48,557 nt of DNA from an uncultured Mailhella sp. (GCF_944324615.1 NZ_CALUWY010000021.1:1-48557), one strand, 5' to 3'; numbered from the stretch's first letter, positions 9,452 to 18,674 are shown. A program made the numbers and translations. The notes: a model not told the origin generated them from the letters alone.

Positions 9452-11326
9452 ATGCCTATAAACACATTATCTCAGCTGGAACATCATCTGGCGGCGGGCG
9501 GTTCGGTGACGGTGGACAGACAGGGCCACCTGAAAGCTCAGAGTTCCTCTCAGCGGATTCTTCAGAAAATAGCCGATGCCTTCCGTTCCCTTTCGGCTTC
9601 GGGCAGGGCGGCCATAGAGGCGCGCAACGCCGCCGTGAGCCGGGCCATGGATGAGATGATCCGGAACGACCGTTTCATCAACGCCGCGCGCACGTCCCTT
9701 GCCGATAAGGGAGTCGGCGGGGAATCGGGGAAAGGCGCCGCGCGCACAATCTCCCGGACCGGTTCGGAACAGAGCAGCGTCGATTTGAAAAGCCTTGCCG
9801 AAGAGGCCATGGTGCATCAGTTCCCGAACCTCGAAAAGGCGGAGCGGAGCCGCCGGGCGCAGATCATCGCCGGTCACATGAAGACCTTTCTGCAGGACAA
9901 GGATCCCTCCTATTTCAAGTCCGATGTGCTGCAGACCATAGCGAACGCCATGGCCCGGGAATCCGTGAGGCCCGATATCGGGCAGGTGCATTATGTGAAC
10001 GTGAGTGAGATGGCAGACAAGGAAGTGGCGCGCCTGAACCCGAAGCTCAGCCAGGAGGAGCGGACCAGACTGACGCAGCTTGTCAGCGGGCGTGTGATGG
10101 AATTTCTGCAGGGAGCGGACGGGCTCAACTGGGATCTCGACGTGCTGCGCGAAATCGTGGCCGACGTGGCCGGGGACATCAGCTCTTCCCAAGCTTCCGC
10201 GAAGAAGGAGCCTTCCGCCGAAGCTCCTTCGGCCAAGGCGGAGGAGAAGACTTCTGCCGCAAAGCCTGAGGAAAAGGCCGTCGAGACACCTTCGGCCAGG
10301 TCTGAGGAAAAGTCTTCTGCCGCAAAGGCTGAGGAAAAGGCCCCTGAGGCTTCGGCAAAGGCGGAGGAAAAGTCTTCCGGTGCAGCGTCTGAAGGGGAAG
10401 CTCTGGATGAGGCGCAGCTGCGCGAGACCTATGTGTGGGGTGAGCACGGCATCTCTTCGGGCATTTACGAGATGGCAGAACGATACCTGCTTATGAATTT
10501 CCCGAAGGTAGCCGAGGGCGAGCGCATGGCGCTTATCCTGCAACTTCTTGACGATCTGATGAAGGAGATTTCCACCATGCAGGATACGGCGGGGCGCGTG
10601 CGCCGCACGACGCTGCGTCAGGCCGTGGCGGATATGGCGGAACGCCTTGTCGCAGAGCGCAGGCCCGACCTGCGCAGGAAGGGGACACATCCGGCCCCCG
10701 GGGGAAAGGTGCAGATCCGTACCGAACTTACGCCGGCACAGATCAGCGCGCAGACCATACTCAAGCAGGGGACCAGCACCAACACCTGTTTCATGATCAG
10801 CGTGCTGAACAGCCTGATGACCACGGAAAGGGGGCGGGCGATTCTCAGAAACAGCCTCACGGCCGACGGCCGTCTGCACCTGCCCGGGGAAAGCAACTGG
10901 GACGGCACCGTCAGTCGCCGGGGAAGCAGTACGGACCCGTACAGGACGTTCAGCCGTCTGGAACATTCCGCAGGGGTGATCTACCAGTCCCACGATGCCC
11001 TGTGGAGTCCCGGCAGGCTGGGGATGGCGGGCGAGTTCGCCGGGCTCTTCGGCATGACGGTCGTTCCTTACCGGACGGAAGACGGGGATGAGTGGTTACA
11101 GGGAACGGTGTCGTCCGAACGGGATATTGAGACCATTGCGCACCATCTGAACAACGATCGCATGGTGCTGCTGCACCAGGGCAACCATTACATGGCCGTG
11201 GTGGGCACGGAACCGGGTGGCCTCATCCTGCGTGATTCTCTGCACGGCGAGGACCGGCACGTTCCTCTGAGGGCGCTTGCCGCTACCAGGACCGTCATCG
11301 ACATATACGCCTACCCCGCGGTGTAG
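9452..11326 (+). CDS. Candidate T3SS effector with papain/calpain-like cysteine protease domain
   Basis: A 624-residue protein without a signal peptide, directly after a CesT-type chaperone gene. Residues 1-80 are polar and Ser/Ala-rich, fitting a T3SS signal and chaperone-binding region. Residues 80-240 hold two similar helical segments (EEAMVHQFPNLEKAERSRR and DKEVARLNPKLSQEERTR); 245-315 is a Glu-Ala-Lys-Ser linker of EEKxSA-type repeats; 320-400 contains a third such helical segment. The C-terminal domain has KQGTSTNTCFMISVLNSL with Cys446, a His in HQGNHYMAVVG (His579; His575 is close by) and LILRDS with Asp595. This order matches papain-fold proteases, and the Cys block resembles calpain QGxxGDCWLLSAL. 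A transglutaminase- or deamidase-like activity is possible. GGGAG precedes the ATG. Confidence 0.7.
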   Translation: MPINTLSQLEHHLAAGGSVTVDRQGHLKAQSSSQRILQKIADAFRSLSASGRAAIEARNAAVSRAMDEMIRNDRFINAARTSLADKGVGGESGKGAARTISRTGSEQSSVDLKSLAEEAMVHQFPNLEKAERSRRAQIIAGHMKTFLQDKDPSYFKSDVLQTIANAMARESVRPDIGQVHYVNVSEMADKEVARLNPKLSQEERTRLTQLVSGRVMEFLQGADGLNWDLDVLREIVADVAGDISSSQASAKKEPSAEAPSAKAEEKTSAAKPEEKAVETPSARSEEKSSAAKAEEKAPEASAKAEEKSSGAASEGEALDEAQLRETYVWGEHGISSGIYEMAERYLLMNFPKVAEGERMALILQLLDDLMKEISTMQDTAGRVRRTTLRQAVADMAERLVAERRPDLRRKGTHPAPGGKVQIRTELTPAQISAQTILKQGTSTNTCFMISVLNSLMTTERGRAILRNSLTADGRLHLPGESNWDGTVSRRGSSTDPYRTFSRLEHSAGVIYQSHDALWSPGRLGMAGEFAGLFGMTVVPYRTEDGDEWLQGTVSSERDIETIAHHLNNDRMVLLHQGNHYMAVVGTEPGGLILRDSLHGEDRHVPLRALAATRTVIDIYAYPAV

Positions 11327-11865
11327 TTTTCCGGCATGAGACTGCGGGAGGCGCGCCTCCCGCCGCGCGGCGCTTCGTTTCCGCAGGGAGCCATGCCTGC
11401 CGTGAGCCCGGAGGCCGTTCCCGCCGGGAGCGCCTGCGGCAAATTCCGCGCTGCAGGGAATTTTGCAGGGGCGTGCCTTCCCTCAGTCTTGCGGGGGAAT
11501 ATGCTGGCCGTTCCGGGCCTTGGCGCTATGCCGGAGAAATGGCCCCGGGTGCCCCGCGGGGGCGGCCTGTGCGGAAACGCCGCGGCTTTTCTTCTGAGAG
11601 CCGGAACAGCCGTGGGCAACATCCGCGCCGCAGGGGAAAAGCCTCTGCATCCGGCGTGCGTCCCTTTCTGCGGAAAGGGAGAGGGCCCGGCCGCAAAAAA
11701 AGGCCCCGCATGTCTGCGGAGCCTTGAAGGCAGGGAAAGCGCCTGCCCGGGAAGGGGCGGCATTTCAGCCATTCTCGGTATGATGTGATGGAAACAGCTT
11801 CCGCAGGGAGCTTTTCGCCGCCAGCTCGGCCGTGAAAAAGCTTTTTACAATCTCTCCAACCAATA
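11327..11865. other. Spacer after the effector gene
   Basis: No gene is supported. The left part is GC-rich; composition changes sharply near 11840, where the AT-rich islet begins. A minus-strand terminator lies near 11694-11728. Confidence 0.5.
11694..11728 (-). terminator. Rho-independent terminator closing the AT-rich islet genes
   Basis: On the minus strand AAGGCTCCGCA and TGCGGGGCCTT form a stem with a short loop and one bulge, followed by a T7 run. It lies about 140 bp after the 11866 gene. Confidence 0.6.
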
Positions 11866-12153
11866 TCAGAATATATTTTTATGCAATAATGAAGAACATA
11901 TACTTTTGTTGCATTCCTGTATATAGTATTTGATGAGAATGTTCATTTTTGGTGTATAGTCGATGCTGTATAATTCTATCGCTTTTTGTATATGATCGTT
12001 GAGTTCACGGTATTTACTAGAATAAATATCAAAGTTATGTTTAACATTATCAATTTCACGTTTTAATTCGTCTTCAGTAATAGAAATATTATTATTCAAT
12101 AATAAAGAATGTTTTTTTATAGAGTTTAGTTTTATAGTCATTATATATATCAT
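11866..12153 (-). CDS. Small AT-rich hypothetical protein, 95 aa
   Basis: Unrecognised. The product is Lys/Asn/Ile-rich and mainly helical (ITEDELKREIDNVKHNFDIY is coiled-coil-like), with no signal peptide or membrane segment. It lies downstream of the two-helix membrane protein gene, 155 bp away, in the same direction, and is followed by a terminator. No clear ribosome binding site precedes the ATG at 12153 or the alternative ATG at 12141. It may be a partner of the membrane protein or a remnant. Confidence 0.4.
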   Translation of the reverse strand: MIYIMTIKLNSIKKHSLLLNNNISITEDELKREIDNVKHNFDIYSSKYRELNDHIQKAIELYSIDYTPKMNILIKYYIQECNKSICSSLLHKNIF

Positions 12154-12308
12154 ATCATTAATTAAATAATAATTTTTTGATGTATACTCATTTATTATAT
12201 GAATAAACTCTTTTTTATTTTATATAAATTACACTTGTATTTGCAATTTGTGCAATTTTTATTCATAGAAAAAATGTTACTTGTAATAGTTAAATCCGTC
12301 ATGGCGAA

Positions 12309-12821
12309 TTAAATTTCGTTATTATATATGTATATATCCTTTAAAATTTCCTGTATGCGCTCATCTTCATGCTCTGATGCGATACATGCACTAAATTCTG
12401 TAAATTTTTTATTACAAAATTGAGATATATTGTTTAATTTTACAAAATGAATTAATGAATCGCATTCTTTTTGTAGCTTATTTTTTTCTTCATGTATATT
12501 CTGTAGTCTATATGAATAACATATAGTCATCACAACACCAATAAATGTTGCTATTCCTCCTAAATAAGATCCAAGAAAAGAGATACAATTATCTTTAGAA
12601 AAATTATAACGATCAAATAAATGATAATTAATATCAATATAGTTAACAATATAATATATTAATATTGGCAATAATAATACAATCAATAATAAAATAAAAT
12701 ATCTTCTATTATAGATATATAAATATATTTGTCGTTTTAAATTATTTTGATCTTCTGAATTTAATCCAAGTTCGGTCAGCCATTGTTCATATCTTTGAAT
12801 GTTCTGGTCTTTATCATCCAT
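12309..12821 (-). CDS. AT-rich membrane protein with two TM helices
   Basis: The 170-residue product has two strong hydrophobic segments (RRYFILLLIVLLLPILIYYI and SFLGSYLGGIATFIGVVMTI) followed by a charged helical tail (HEEKNKLQKECDSLIHF), giving a cytoplasmic coiled coil. The GSYLGG-IAT pattern recurs in many small uncharacterised bacterial membrane proteins; I cannot assign a function. The frame is open to an ATG at 12905, eight bases after the hldE stop and preceded by GAGGGG. That longer form would translate the perfect hairpin at 12867-12896 as part of the N-terminus, so I prefer 12821 (MDDKDQ), although it lacks a clear ribosome binding site. Confidence 0.55.
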   Translation of the reverse strand: MDDKDQNIQRYEQWLTELGLNSEDQNNLKRQIYLYIYNRRYFILLLIVLLLPILIYYIVNYIDINYHLFDRYNFSKDNCISFLGSYLGGIATFIGVVMTICYSYRLQNIHEEKNKLQKECDSLIHFVKLNNISQFCNKKFTEFSACIASEHEDERIQEILKDIYIYNNEI

Positions 12822-12866
12822 AAGATTGTAAGGAAAACTTGAAGTTAGACAAAAATCGTTATTAAA

Positions 12867-12896
12867 ACGTATACGGGGTTTCCCCCGTATACGTTC
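12867..12896 (-). terminator. Perfect 13-bp stem-loop after hldE
   Basis: Arms AACGTATACGGGG and CCCCGTATACGTT are perfectly complementary around a 4-nt loop, 17 bp past the hldE stop. On the minus strand an A/T-rich tail ending in GATTTTT follows. It is the likely hldE terminator, with an imperfect U-tract. Confidence 0.65.
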
Positions 12897-12912
12897 AAAG
12901 TTCATATGCCCC

Positions 12913-14394
12913 TCAGCCCTTCATGCGCTGTATGGTGCTGGTGGTGGAATAGCCTTCCAGCCGGGAGAGGGTCACGGCCTTTCCGCCGTAGCTTTCCACA
13001 AACTGAGCCTCGGGCCAGCGGTCGATGGTATAGCCTTCCTTGAGGATGAGGTCGGGCCGTATGGCGTCCACCAGGGGCAGGGCGGTGTCGTCGTCGAACA
13101 TGACCACATAATCCACAAATTCCAGGGAGGCCAGCAGCAGGGCGCGGGTCTTTTCGTCCTGTATGGGGCGTTCCGGGCCCTTGAGTCTCTTGATGGAGGC
13201 ATCGGTATTGAGGCCCACCACAAGCACGTCGCATTCCTGCCGCGCCTGCATGAGCGAATGCAGGTGTCCCTGATGCAGCAGGTCGAAGCAGCCGTTGGTA
13301 AAGCCCACCTTTCTGCCCTGTTCGCGGCACTGGGCCGCCATTTCGGCGGCTTCGCGGCGGCTGATGATCTTGCGCTTCTGCTTCCAGCCCGGGCCGGAGG
13401 CGCTGCGCCTGCGGGAGAGCGCGTCCAGAATTTCCACATCCGTCACGCAGGAGGTGCCGAGCTTGCCCACGGCCACGCCGGAAGCGATGTTGGCGAGCTT
13501 CATGGCGTCCTGAATGTCCGCGCCTGCGGCAAGGGATGCGCCGAAGGCCGCAAGGGAGGTGTCGCCCGCGCCGGACACGTCGAACACTTCCCGCGCCTCG
13601 GTGGGAATCTGGAACACCGCATCGGGGGCCTTTGCCGAAACAAAGGCCATGCCGTGTTCGCTCAGGGTGACGAGCAGGTTTTCTATGCCGTGGCGTTCAA
13701 ACAGTTCCCGGGCGCCCCGGCAGAGCTTTTCCTTGAAATCCGCTTCGGCCGGGCGGCAGTCCATGCCCGTGGCCTGATTGAATTCCTTGAGGTTGGGCTT
13801 GACCACCGTGGCATGGGCGTACTTGGAATAATCGTCGCCCTTGGGGTCGATGATGACGGGTTTTCCCGCCTTTTTGCAGGCGTCGATGATGCGGCGGCAG
13901 CGCTCGGGGGAAAGCATGCCCTTGGCGTAGTCGGAAAGAAGCACGATGTCCGCCGCCTTCACGCGCGCGTCGAGTTCCGGGCCGAGAATGTCGCCGGTAT
14001 CGGCGGCGCAGTCGAAGCGCCGTTCGTTGTCGATGCGCAGGAGGTGGTTGTTGCCCGCAATGACGCGGGTCTTTTCAATGGTGGGGAAGCCCGGAACCGC
14101 CACGGCCATGGCGTGTTCACACACCGCATCGAGCAGGCGGCGCACTTCTTCGCCTGCCGCGTCGCTTCCGACAAAGCAGATGAGGTCGGCCGAACAGCCG
14201 AGGCTGTGCAGGTTGGCCACCACGTTCCCCGCGCCGCCGAGCATTCTTTTTTCGCTCTGGAAGTTGAACACGGGCACCGGGGCTTCGGGGGAAATGCGTT
14301 CCACTTTTCCGTACAGGAAGTGGTCGAGCATGACATCGCCCACGCAAAGTACCCTGACCTTCCTGTATGACTTGACAATGGTTGAAAGCAACAT
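12913..14394 (-). CDS. hldE: Bifunctional heptose-7-phosphate kinase / heptose-1-phosphate adenylyltransferase
   Basis: The 493-residue protein carries both enzymes of the ADP-heptose pathway for LPS inner core. Residues 1-340 are a ribokinase-type sugar kinase with GGAGNVVANLHSLG and the catalytic GAGDT block (DVSGAGDTSLAAF). Residues 350-493 are the nucleotidyltransferase, with GFTNGCFDLLHQGHLHSL containing the HxGH-type nucleotide-binding motif. The length is close to the E. coli enzyme. The start at 14394 is preceded by GAGGA. It shows the cell makes a heptose-containing LPS and is Gram-negative. The adjacent downstream sequence is the AT-rich islet. Confidence 0.95.
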   Translation of the reverse strand: MLLSTIVKSYRKVRVLCVGDVMLDHFLYGKVERISPEAPVPVFNFQSEKRMLGGAGNVVANLHSLGCSADLICFVGSDAAGEEVRRLLDAVCEHAMAVAVPGFPTIEKTRVIAGNNHLLRIDNERRFDCAADTGDILGPELDARVKAADIVLLSDYAKGMLSPERCRRIIDACKKAGKPVIIDPKGDDYSKYAHATVVKPNLKEFNQATGMDCRPAEADFKEKLCRGARELFERHGIENLLVTLSEHGMAFVSAKAPDAVFQIPTEAREVFDVSGAGDTSLAAFGASLAAGADIQDAMKLANIASGVAVGKLGTSCVTDVEILDALSRRRSASGPGWKQKRKIISRREAAEMAAQCREQGRKVGFTNGCFDLLHQGHLHSLMQARQECDVLVVGLNTDASIKRLKGPERPIQDEKTRALLLASLEFVDYVVMFDDDTALPLVDAIRPDLILKEGYTIDRWPEAQFVESYGGKAVTLSRLEGYSTTSTIQRMKG

Positions 14395-14621
14395 GGCTGT
14401 TTCCTCACAAGAAAAGAACGGCGCATACGGGCCGGATCATGGCAACGATAGCAGGCGCGGAGGGTGAAGTAAAGGCGGCCCTTCCTTGCCTCGGCAGGGA
14501 AAAGCCGCTACCCTGCACGGAGGCGGGCGCCTTCCGCAGGGGAGCATCCGGCGGAGGGCGCGTACTGCCCGCACGTTGAGGGCGGGCCTTTTGTTCAACC
14601 CTTCAAGGAAAGGAGAACAGC

Positions 14622-15224
14622 ATGGAACTTCTGGACTGCCGGGGCCTCGTGTGCCCGGAACCCGTACTTCGTACCCGCGCGCTTCTGGAAAAAAAGCCCG
14701 CGGATGTGGAAGTGCTGGTGGACAACGCCCCGGCCTCGGAAAACGTGAGCCGCTTCCTTGCCCGGAGCGGCTATGCCCCGCAGGTGGAAAAGCGCGGTGA
14801 AGCCCTGTGGGCCGTGAAGGCCGCCCGGGCGGGCGTGAGCTGCGCTGCGGCCGAGGAAGTCATTGCGCAGGCCGGGGAGGAAGCGCCCTGCCGCACGCTG
14901 GTCTTTCTCAGCTCCGACGTGGTGGGAAGCGGCAGCGACGAACTCGGCGCAAAGCTCATGGTCAATTTTCTTTCCACGCTCCCGGAAATGGGAAGCCGCC
15001 TGTGGCGCATCGTCATGGTGAACGGCGGCGTGCGCCTGGCCTCCACCCCCGGGCCTGCCCTGGATGCGCTGAAGAAGCTGGAAGGCCTGGGCGTGAGCAT
15101 ACTCGTGTGCGGAACGTGCCTGGACTACTATCACCTTCTTGAACAGAAAAAGGTGGGCGAAACCACCAACATGCTCGATATCGTGACCAGCCTCGACCTT
15201 GCGGACAAGGTGATCCGCGTCTGA
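14622..15224 (+). CDS. yedF: Sulfurtransferase-like selenium metabolism protein YedF
   Basis: The 200-residue protein joins an N-terminal TusA/SirA domain (DCRGLVCPEPV, with the conserved Cys-Pro) to a C-terminal DsrE-like domain (TLVFLSSDVVGSGSDELGAKLM, VNGGVRLA, CGTCLDYY with a Cys pair). This is the YedF layout found next to selenium genes in many anaerobes; a role in handling reactive sulfur or selenium is inferred for the family. AAAGGAAAGGAG precedes the ATG. It is monocistronic and closed by a terminator. No selD or selA is nearby. Confidence 0.88.
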   Translation: MELLDCRGLVCPEPVLRTRALLEKKPADVEVLVDNAPASENVSRFLARSGYAPQVEKRGEALWAVKAARAGVSCAAAEEVIAQAGEEAPCRTLVFLSSDVVGSGSDELGAKLMVNFLSTLPEMGSRLWRIVMVNGGVRLASTPGPALDALKKLEGLGVSILVCGTCLDYYHLLEQKKVGETTNMLDIVTSLDLADKVIRV

Positions 15225-15263
15225 TCCTCTGTTTCCTCCGCCCCCGTGGGGGCCGAAGGATGC

Positions 15264-15304
15264 GCCCCGGATTACGGGCCTGACCGGCCTTCCGGGGCTT
15301 TTTT
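15264..15304 (+). terminator. Rho-independent terminator of yedF
   Basis: GCCCCGGA (15264-15271) pairs with TCCGGGGC (15291-15298), followed by six T. Confidence 0.8.
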
Positions 15305-15312
15305 CGCACCAG

Positions 15313-15345
15313 AAAAGGGCCGCCCGTTCGTCAGGCGGCCCTTTT
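15313..15345 (-). terminator. Rho-independent terminator of ppdK, likely bidirectional
   Basis: AAAAGGGCCGCC and GGCGGCCCTTTT form a perfect 12-bp stem with T-runs on both strands. It lies 50 bp beyond the ppdK stop and 120 bp beyond the yedF stop. Confidence 0.85.
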
Positions 15346-15394
15346 TCATGTCTCTGCCGGGCGCAGAGCGCCCGGAGGGTTTATGTTCAGGGGA

Positions 15395-18040
15395 TTATTT
15401 CTTTCTGGGGTACTTCAGGGCAGCCTGAGCCGCCGCGAGGCGCGCAATCGGGATACGGTAGGGCGAGCAGCTCACGAGGTCGAGTCCGGCCAGATGGCAG
15501 AATTCCACGGAGCTCGGGTCGCCGCCGTGTTCGCCGCAGATACCGATCATGAGGTCGGGCCTGGTCTTGCGGCCTTCGGCAATGGCGATTTCCATCAGTC
15601 TGCCCACACCCTTGCGGTCCAGCACGGCGAAGGGGTTGTCCTTCATGATGTGCTTGTTGATGTACACGGGCAGGAACTTGCCTTCCGCGTCGTCACGGCT
15701 GAAGCCGAAGCAGGTCTGCGTGAGGTCGTTGGTACCGAAGCTGAAGAATTCCGCAGCTTCCGCGATTTCCCCGGCCAGCAGGGCCGCGCGGGGCAGTTCG
15801 ATCATGCTGCCGCACAGGTAGGGGAAGGTGACCTTGTGTTCTTCCATGCACTCCTTGGCGATGCGGTCGCAGCGCTCCTTGAGCATGGCCATTTCCGCAA
15901 GGCTGATGGTGAGCGGGATTTCGATTTCCGGCAGAGGAGTGTAGCCGTCGCGGGTGAGGCGGGAGGCCGCGTTGAAGATGGCGTACATCTGCATTTCGTA
16001 CACTTCGGGGTAGGTGATGCCGAGGCGGCAGCCGCGATGGCCCAGCATGGGGTTGACTTCATGCAGCTTTTCCACCTGAGCGAGCAGATGTTCCTTTTCC
16101 TTCAGAAGTTCGGGGTTGTCGCCGCGCACGCGCAGTTCCGTGGTTTCCACGAGCAGCTTTTCGAGGCTGGGCAGGAATTCATGCAGCGGCGGGTCGAGCA
16201 GACGGATGCACACGGGCAGGCCGTTCATGGCCTTCAGGATGCCGTAGAAGTCGTTTTCCTGCATGATCTGCAGCGGCTTCAGGGCTTCGATGCGGTCTTC
16301 CTTGGTTTCGGCAAGGATCATCTTCTGCACATGGGGCAGGCGTTCCTGCGCCATGAACATGTGTTCGGTTCTGGTCAGGCCTATGCCTTCCGCGCCGAAG
16401 TGGCGGGACTTTTCCGCGTCTTCCGGCGTATCGGCGTTGGCGCGCACATGCAGGTCGCGCACTTCGTCGGCCCAGCTCAGAATGGTCTGGTATTCATGGG
16501 AAAGTTCGGGGTCCTTCAGCGGCACGGCGCCCAGGATGACGCGGCCGGTGGAACCGTCGATGGAGATAAGGTCGCCCTTCTTCACCACCACGTCGCCCAC
16601 GGTGAAGCACTGCTGGGCGTAGTCCACCTTCACGGCTTCGCAGCCGCACACGCAGGGCTTGCCCATGCCGCGGGTCACCACGGCCGCATGGCTGGTCATG
16701 CCGCCGCGGCTGGTGAGAATGCCCTGAGCCTGCACGATGCCGTGAATGTCGTCAGGCGTGGTTTCCACACGCACGAGCACGACCTTGGAGCCGAGGCGGC
16801 CGAGGTGTTCGGCTTCGTCGGCGTCGAACACCACGGAACCGAAGGCGGCACCCGGAGAGGCGGCGAGACCCTTGGCCAGAACCTGCGGATTGGCGGAGCT
16901 GTCGATCTGGCGGTGCAGCACGTTGGCGAGGTTTTCAGGGTCGATGCGCATGATGGCTTCGCTCTTGGTGATGAGGCCTTCCTCCACCATGTCGCAGGCG
17001 ATCTTGAGGGCGGCCTGAGCCGTGCGCTTGCCGTTTCTGGTCTGCAGGATGAAGAGCTTGCCGTGTTCGATGGTCAGCTCGATGTCCTGCATGTCGCGGT
17101 AATGCTTTTCCAGCTTTTCCGCAATGTCCCGGAACTGCTTGTAGATTTCGGGCATTTCCTCGGCGAGGTGGGCAATGGGCTGAGGCGTGCGCACGCCGGC
17201 CACTACGTCTTCGCCCTGGGCGTTCACCAGGTATTCGCCGTAGAGCTTGTTTTCACCGGTGGAGGGGTTGCGGGTGAAGGCCACGCCGCTGCCGGAGTCG
17301 TTGCCCATGTTGCCGAAGGCCATGGACTGGATGTTGACTGCGGTGCCGAGGTTGTGGTCGATCTTGTTGATGGTGCGGTACACGATGGCGCGGTGGTTGT
17401 TCCAGGAACGGAACACCGCTTCAATGGCGAGCAGCAGCTGTTCGTGCACGTCTTCGGGGAAGTCCTTGCCGATTTCCTTGCGATAGAGTTCCTTGCTGCG
17501 GGTGATGACCGTCTGCAGCGACTCCACCGAAAGTTCCTGGTCGAGCTTCACGCCTTGGGCGGCCTTCTGCTCCTGCAGGATTTCCTCGAATTTTTCCTTG
17601 GAAATTTCCATGACCACGTCGGAGAACATCTGGATGAAGCGGCGGTAGGTGTCGCAGGCAAACCACTGATTGTTCGTCAGCCTTGCCAGAGCCGGGAAGG
17701 TGACGGCGTTCAGACCGAGGTTCAGAATGGTATCCATCATGCCGGGCATGGAGAAAACAGCCCCGGAACGCACGGAGAGCAGCAGCGGATTTTCCGCATC
17801 GCCGAAGCGCTTGCCCACTTTTTCCTCCACCTTGGCGAGGCTGGCCATGACTTCATCCACCAGGCCGTCGGGGAGCTTCCCTCCATGGGCATAGTAGTCG
17901 CGGCAGGCGTCGGTGGAAATGGTCATGCCGAAGGGCACCGGCAATCCGATATTGGTCATTTCCGCCAGGTTGGCGCCTTTGCCGCCCAGGAGGCTTTTCA
18001 TCTGTGCATTCCCTTCATGAAACAGATACACGTACTTCAT
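15395..18040 (-). CDS. ppdK: Pyruvate, phosphate dikinase
   Basis: The 881-residue enzyme interconverts pyruvate + ATP + Pi and phosphoenolpyruvate + AMP + PPi. Domain order: N-terminal ATP-grasp (SLLGGKGANLAEM; later GNMGNDSGSGVAFTRNPSTGE), central swivelling phosphohistidine domain with GGMTSHAAVVTRGMGKPCV (His near residue 454), and C-terminal PEP-binding TIM barrel ending in FGTNDLTQ, MIGICGEHGGDP. The length is usual for bacterial PPDK. The start at 18040 (MKYVYLFHEG) has AAGGAG upstream; the open frame extends further but only through non-conserved sequence. PPDK links PEP to pyruvate, useful for gluconeogenesis on organic acids. Confidence 0.96.
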   Translation of the reverse strand: MKYVYLFHEGNAQMKSLLGGKGANLAEMTNIGLPVPFGMTISTDACRDYYAHGGKLPDGLVDEVMASLAKVEEKVGKRFGDAENPLLLSVRSGAVFSMPGMMDTILNLGLNAVTFPALARLTNNQWFACDTYRRFIQMFSDVVMEISKEKFEEILQEQKAAQGVKLDQELSVESLQTVITRSKELYRKEIGKDFPEDVHEQLLLAIEAVFRSWNNHRAIVYRTINKIDHNLGTAVNIQSMAFGNMGNDSGSGVAFTRNPSTGENKLYGEYLVNAQGEDVVAGVRTPQPIAHLAEEMPEIYKQFRDIAEKLEKHYRDMQDIELTIEHGKLFILQTRNGKRTAQAALKIACDMVEEGLITKSEAIMRIDPENLANVLHRQIDSSANPQVLAKGLAASPGAAFGSVVFDADEAEHLGRLGSKVVLVRVETTPDDIHGIVQAQGILTSRGGMTSHAAVVTRGMGKPCVCGCEAVKVDYAQQCFTVGDVVVKKGDLISIDGSTGRVILGAVPLKDPELSHEYQTILSWADEVRDLHVRANADTPEDAEKSRHFGAEGIGLTRTEHMFMAQERLPHVQKMILAETKEDRIEALKPLQIMQENDFYGILKAMNGLPVCIRLLDPPLHEFLPSLEKLLVETTELRVRGDNPELLKEKEHLLAQVEKLHEVNPMLGHRGCRLGITYPEVYEMQMYAIFNAASRLTRDGYTPLPEIEIPLTISLAEMAMLKERCDRIAKECMEEHKVTFPYLCGSMIELPRAALLAGEIAEAAEFFSFGTNDLTQTCFGFSRDDAEGKFLPVYINKHIMKDNPFAVLDRKGVGRLMEIAIAEGRKTRPDLMIGICGEHGGDPSSVEFCHLAGLDLVSCSPYRIPIARLAAAQAALKYPRKK

Positions 18041-18674
18041 ATGGACGTTCTCCTTGTTGGTCAGGATGACAGTTCTTTGCGCCACAGTACGAAAGTCTTT
18101 CCACAACGTCAACACGGCTGAATAATTAATATGCCTTGTGCACCAGTTCAGCGTGTGGGGCATGGTACGGCGTTCCTTGCCGAAAGGTGCGGAATCACAG
18201 GCACAGAGCGTATCGCGCTCTTCCATATACGGCGGTCGTTCTTTTTTTTTCGGAGTGCGGCTTTCAGGCCCCGGAAAGGGGGGAAAACGCGGCCTTCGCG
18301 GCGCGTTTTTTGGGCGAAAAGGAACAAAATTTTCAAAAATATCCTTTTATTTCCAATAATTATAGAAACAATACAAAGAAAGCGGTAAAAATTGCGCCTT
18401 TTTTCACGCGAAAGGGCCTTTCCGGCGGGGCAGGGGGGCTTTTTTTTCTGCCGGGGGAGGGAGGCGGGGATTTTTTGCCGGAAAGGGGAAGGATGTCCTT
18501 TGCCTTCGGGGGGAATGGTGCTAGGGTTGCCTGACGCCGCCCCCTTCGGGGAATCCGGGAAGCCTGCGCCAGAGGCGGCCGGCCCGGAATGCGCGCCTCT
18601 GCGCCGGATATTGCGCTTTTTTCAGCGTGTTACCCAGAATTTCCATGTTTCTCTGGCAAAGCATACCGGGAGTG
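18041..18674. other. Divergent promoter region between ppdK and alaA
   Basis: It contains the ppdK promoter near the left end, an A+T-rich patch around 18325-18380, and a possible alaA promoter (TTGCCT 18500-18505, 16 bp, TAGGGT 18522-18527). No gene is supported. Confidence 0.5.
18084..18112 (-). promoter_or_regulatory. Likely sigma-70 promoter of ppdK
   Basis: On the minus strand TTGACG (18107-18112) is 17 bp from TACTGT (18084-18089), placing the transcript start about 35 bases before the ppdK ATG. Confidence 0.6.

Larger units (their letters stand above)
11840..12905. other. AT-rich islet, probably acquired by transfer
   Basis: About 1.05 kb is visibly AT-rich, with long A/T runs, against GC-rich surroundings on both sides. 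It holds two minus-strand open frames with Ile/Asn/Lys/Tyr-rich products. No integrase, insertion sequence ends or flanking direct repeats are seen. The right boundary is the hairpin just after hldE. Confidence 0.7.

Noticed and set aside
9433..9654. Overlapping gene starting at the chaperone stop
   Set aside because: It is a shadow of the effector gene in another frame, Gly/Ser/Arg-rich with no domain.
15383..18121. 912-codon plus-strand frame opposite ppdK
   Set aside because: PpdK motifs on the minus strand are unambiguous, and the antisense product has no domain.
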